DNA of 14,457 nt, taken from Oscillospiraceae bacterium (GTDB taxonomy: Bacteria; Bacillota; Clostridia; Oscillospirales; Oscillospiraceae). The stretch spans positions 1 to 14,457 of the forward strand of contig JAHHRT010000034.1 of assembly GCA_020025615.1 (NCBI GenBank), given 5' to 3'. Positions 13,794-14,457 of this stretch are shown piece after piece. Each line of letters begins with the position of its first letter. Positions within the stretch are counted from its first letter, which is position 1. The position numbers were made by a program, and so were the translations under genes. The notes below the pieces were generated by a model that was not told the DNA's origin, did not search any database, and saw nothing but the letters and a program-made list of their open reading frames with translations.

Positions 13794-14457
13794 ATCTGAT
13801 CTTTACCTGCGGCGGTACTGCGGGACATATTAACCCCGCCATTGCCGTTGCGAATCTGATGAAGGAGCGCCACCCGGATGTAAACATCCTGTTTATCGGC
13901 GCAGAAGGCCACATGGAAGAGAAGCTGGTGCCCCAGGCGGGCTATGAGCTTCGGTGCCTTCCCGGCTCCGGCCTGAGCCGGGCGATGAACTTTGCGGCCC
14001 TCAAGAAGAATCTTCATGCAGTCCATTGTGTTTTGGGTGCTGTGGGTGCCTGCAAAAAGATCATCCGGGAGTTTCAGCCCGATGCAGTCATCGGCACCGG
14101 CGGCTATGCCAGCTTCCCGGCGCTCTATGCGGCGCAGTCCCTGGGAATCCCCACCTGCGTCCACGAGAGCAACGCAGTGCCCGGCCTTACCACCAAGATG
14201 GCGGCAAAGCGTGCCGACCGGGTGCTGGTGGCGGTAGAGGAAAGTGTCCCGTATTATCGCCACCCGGAAAAGGTGGAGGTTGTGGGTATGCCTGTCCGCC
14301 AGGAGTTTATTTACACCAAGAGAGAAGAGGCTCGGAAAAAACTGGGTCTCGACAGCCGTCCTCTGGTGGTTTCTGCATTCGGAAGCCTGGGTGCCAAGGT
14401 CATGAATGAGACCATGGCAGAGGTGTTCAGAATGGAGCAGGATGCAGGCTTCCCCTT
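13790..14457 (+). CDS. murG: UDP-GlcNAc:lipid I N-acetylglucosaminyltransferase MurG (partial, 3' end beyond window)
   Basis: The first 222 residues of MurG, the membrane-associated GT-B glycosyltransferase that adds GlcNAc to lipid I to make lipid II. The glycine-rich loop GGTAGHINPAIA is at 8-19, GTGGYASFPAL at 102-112, HESNAVPG at 125-132 (usually HEQNAVPG), and VVGMPVR at 164-170. The start of the C-terminal nucleotide-binding domain, SAFGSLGAKVMNE, is at 195-207. AGGAGG lies 7 nt before the ATG, which overlaps the ftsW stop by 4 bp. The reading frame is still open at the right edge, so the C-terminal third or more is outside the window. Confidence 0.96.
   Translation, partial: MNLIFTCGGTAGHINPAIAVANLMKERHPDVNILFIGAEGHMEEKLVPQAGYELRCLPGSGLSRAMNFAALKKNLHAVHCVLGAVGACKKIIREFQPDAVIGTGGYASFPALYAAQSLGIPTCVHESNAVPGLTTKMAAKRADRVLVAVEESVPYYRHPEKVEVVGMPVRQEFIYTKREEARKKLGLDSRPLVVSAFGSLGAKVMNETMAEVFRMEQDAGFP

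Noticed and set aside
1..14457. CRISPR arrays, insertion sequences, prophage genes, tRNA or rRNA genes, or an undescribed defence-type system
   Set aside because: None seen: every large frame belongs to a known housekeeping family, the gaps are short, and there are no repeat-spacer patterns or tRNA cloverleaf motifs that I could recognise by eye.

Overview
This window comes from a GC-rich member of the Clostridia (Firmicutes/Bacillota), most likely an Oscillospiraceae/Ruminococcaceae-type gut anaerobe. The evidence is a clostridial 2[4Fe-4S] ferredoxin, a ClpC with a UVR-type middle segment, a Gram-positive-style RsmH, a PASTA-bearing class B PBP, an mDAP-type MurE, and strong GGAGG ribosome binding sites throughout. 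The taxonomic call is inference from gene content and codon style. No sequence search was run.

Layout. Positions 1-1900 are on the minus strand: a 56-residue ferredoxin, then a rho-independent terminator, then a TrmN6/YabB-like methyltransferase and RsmI (16S rRNA C1402 2'-O-methylase), closed by a 34-bp perfect palindromic terminator at the window's left edge. A 157-bp divergent promoter region (1841-1997) separates the ferredoxin from clpC on the plus strand (1998-4325). A 168-bp regulatory gap (4326-4493) holds a LexA-box-like palindrome, several shorter palindromes, a good sigma-A promoter and a 5-bp-periodic repeat that could be a MraZ operator. From 4494 to the right edge runs one tightly packed dcw (division and cell wall) operon: mraZ, rsmH, ftsL, a class B PBP, murE, murF, mraY, ftsW and murG (cut by the window end).

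How the genes work together. MurE and MurF build UDP-MurNAc-pentapeptide. MraY makes lipid I and MurG makes lipid II. The FtsW SEDS glycosyltransferase and the PASTA class B PBP polymerise and crosslink septal peptidoglycan, with FtsL as a divisome scaffold. MraZ is the likely autoregulator of the operon, and RsmH modifies C1402 of 16S rRNA. RsmI, on the opposite strand, methylates the same nucleotide (N4 by RsmH, 2'-O by RsmI), so both C1402 methylases lie within about 4 kb. murD, normally between mraY and ftsW, is missing from its usual place.

The coding content is ordinary housekeeping and I do not see an undescribed multi-gene system. The most interesting signals are non-coding: a 16-bp hairpin with G.U pairs between ftsL and the PBP gene whose loop side can also pair with the PBP ribosome binding site; the LexA-like box just upstream of the dcw promoter; the repeat in the mraZ leader; and an extended -10 motif inside murE. 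Apart from the intergenic regions described, no stretch over 300 bases lacks a gene.
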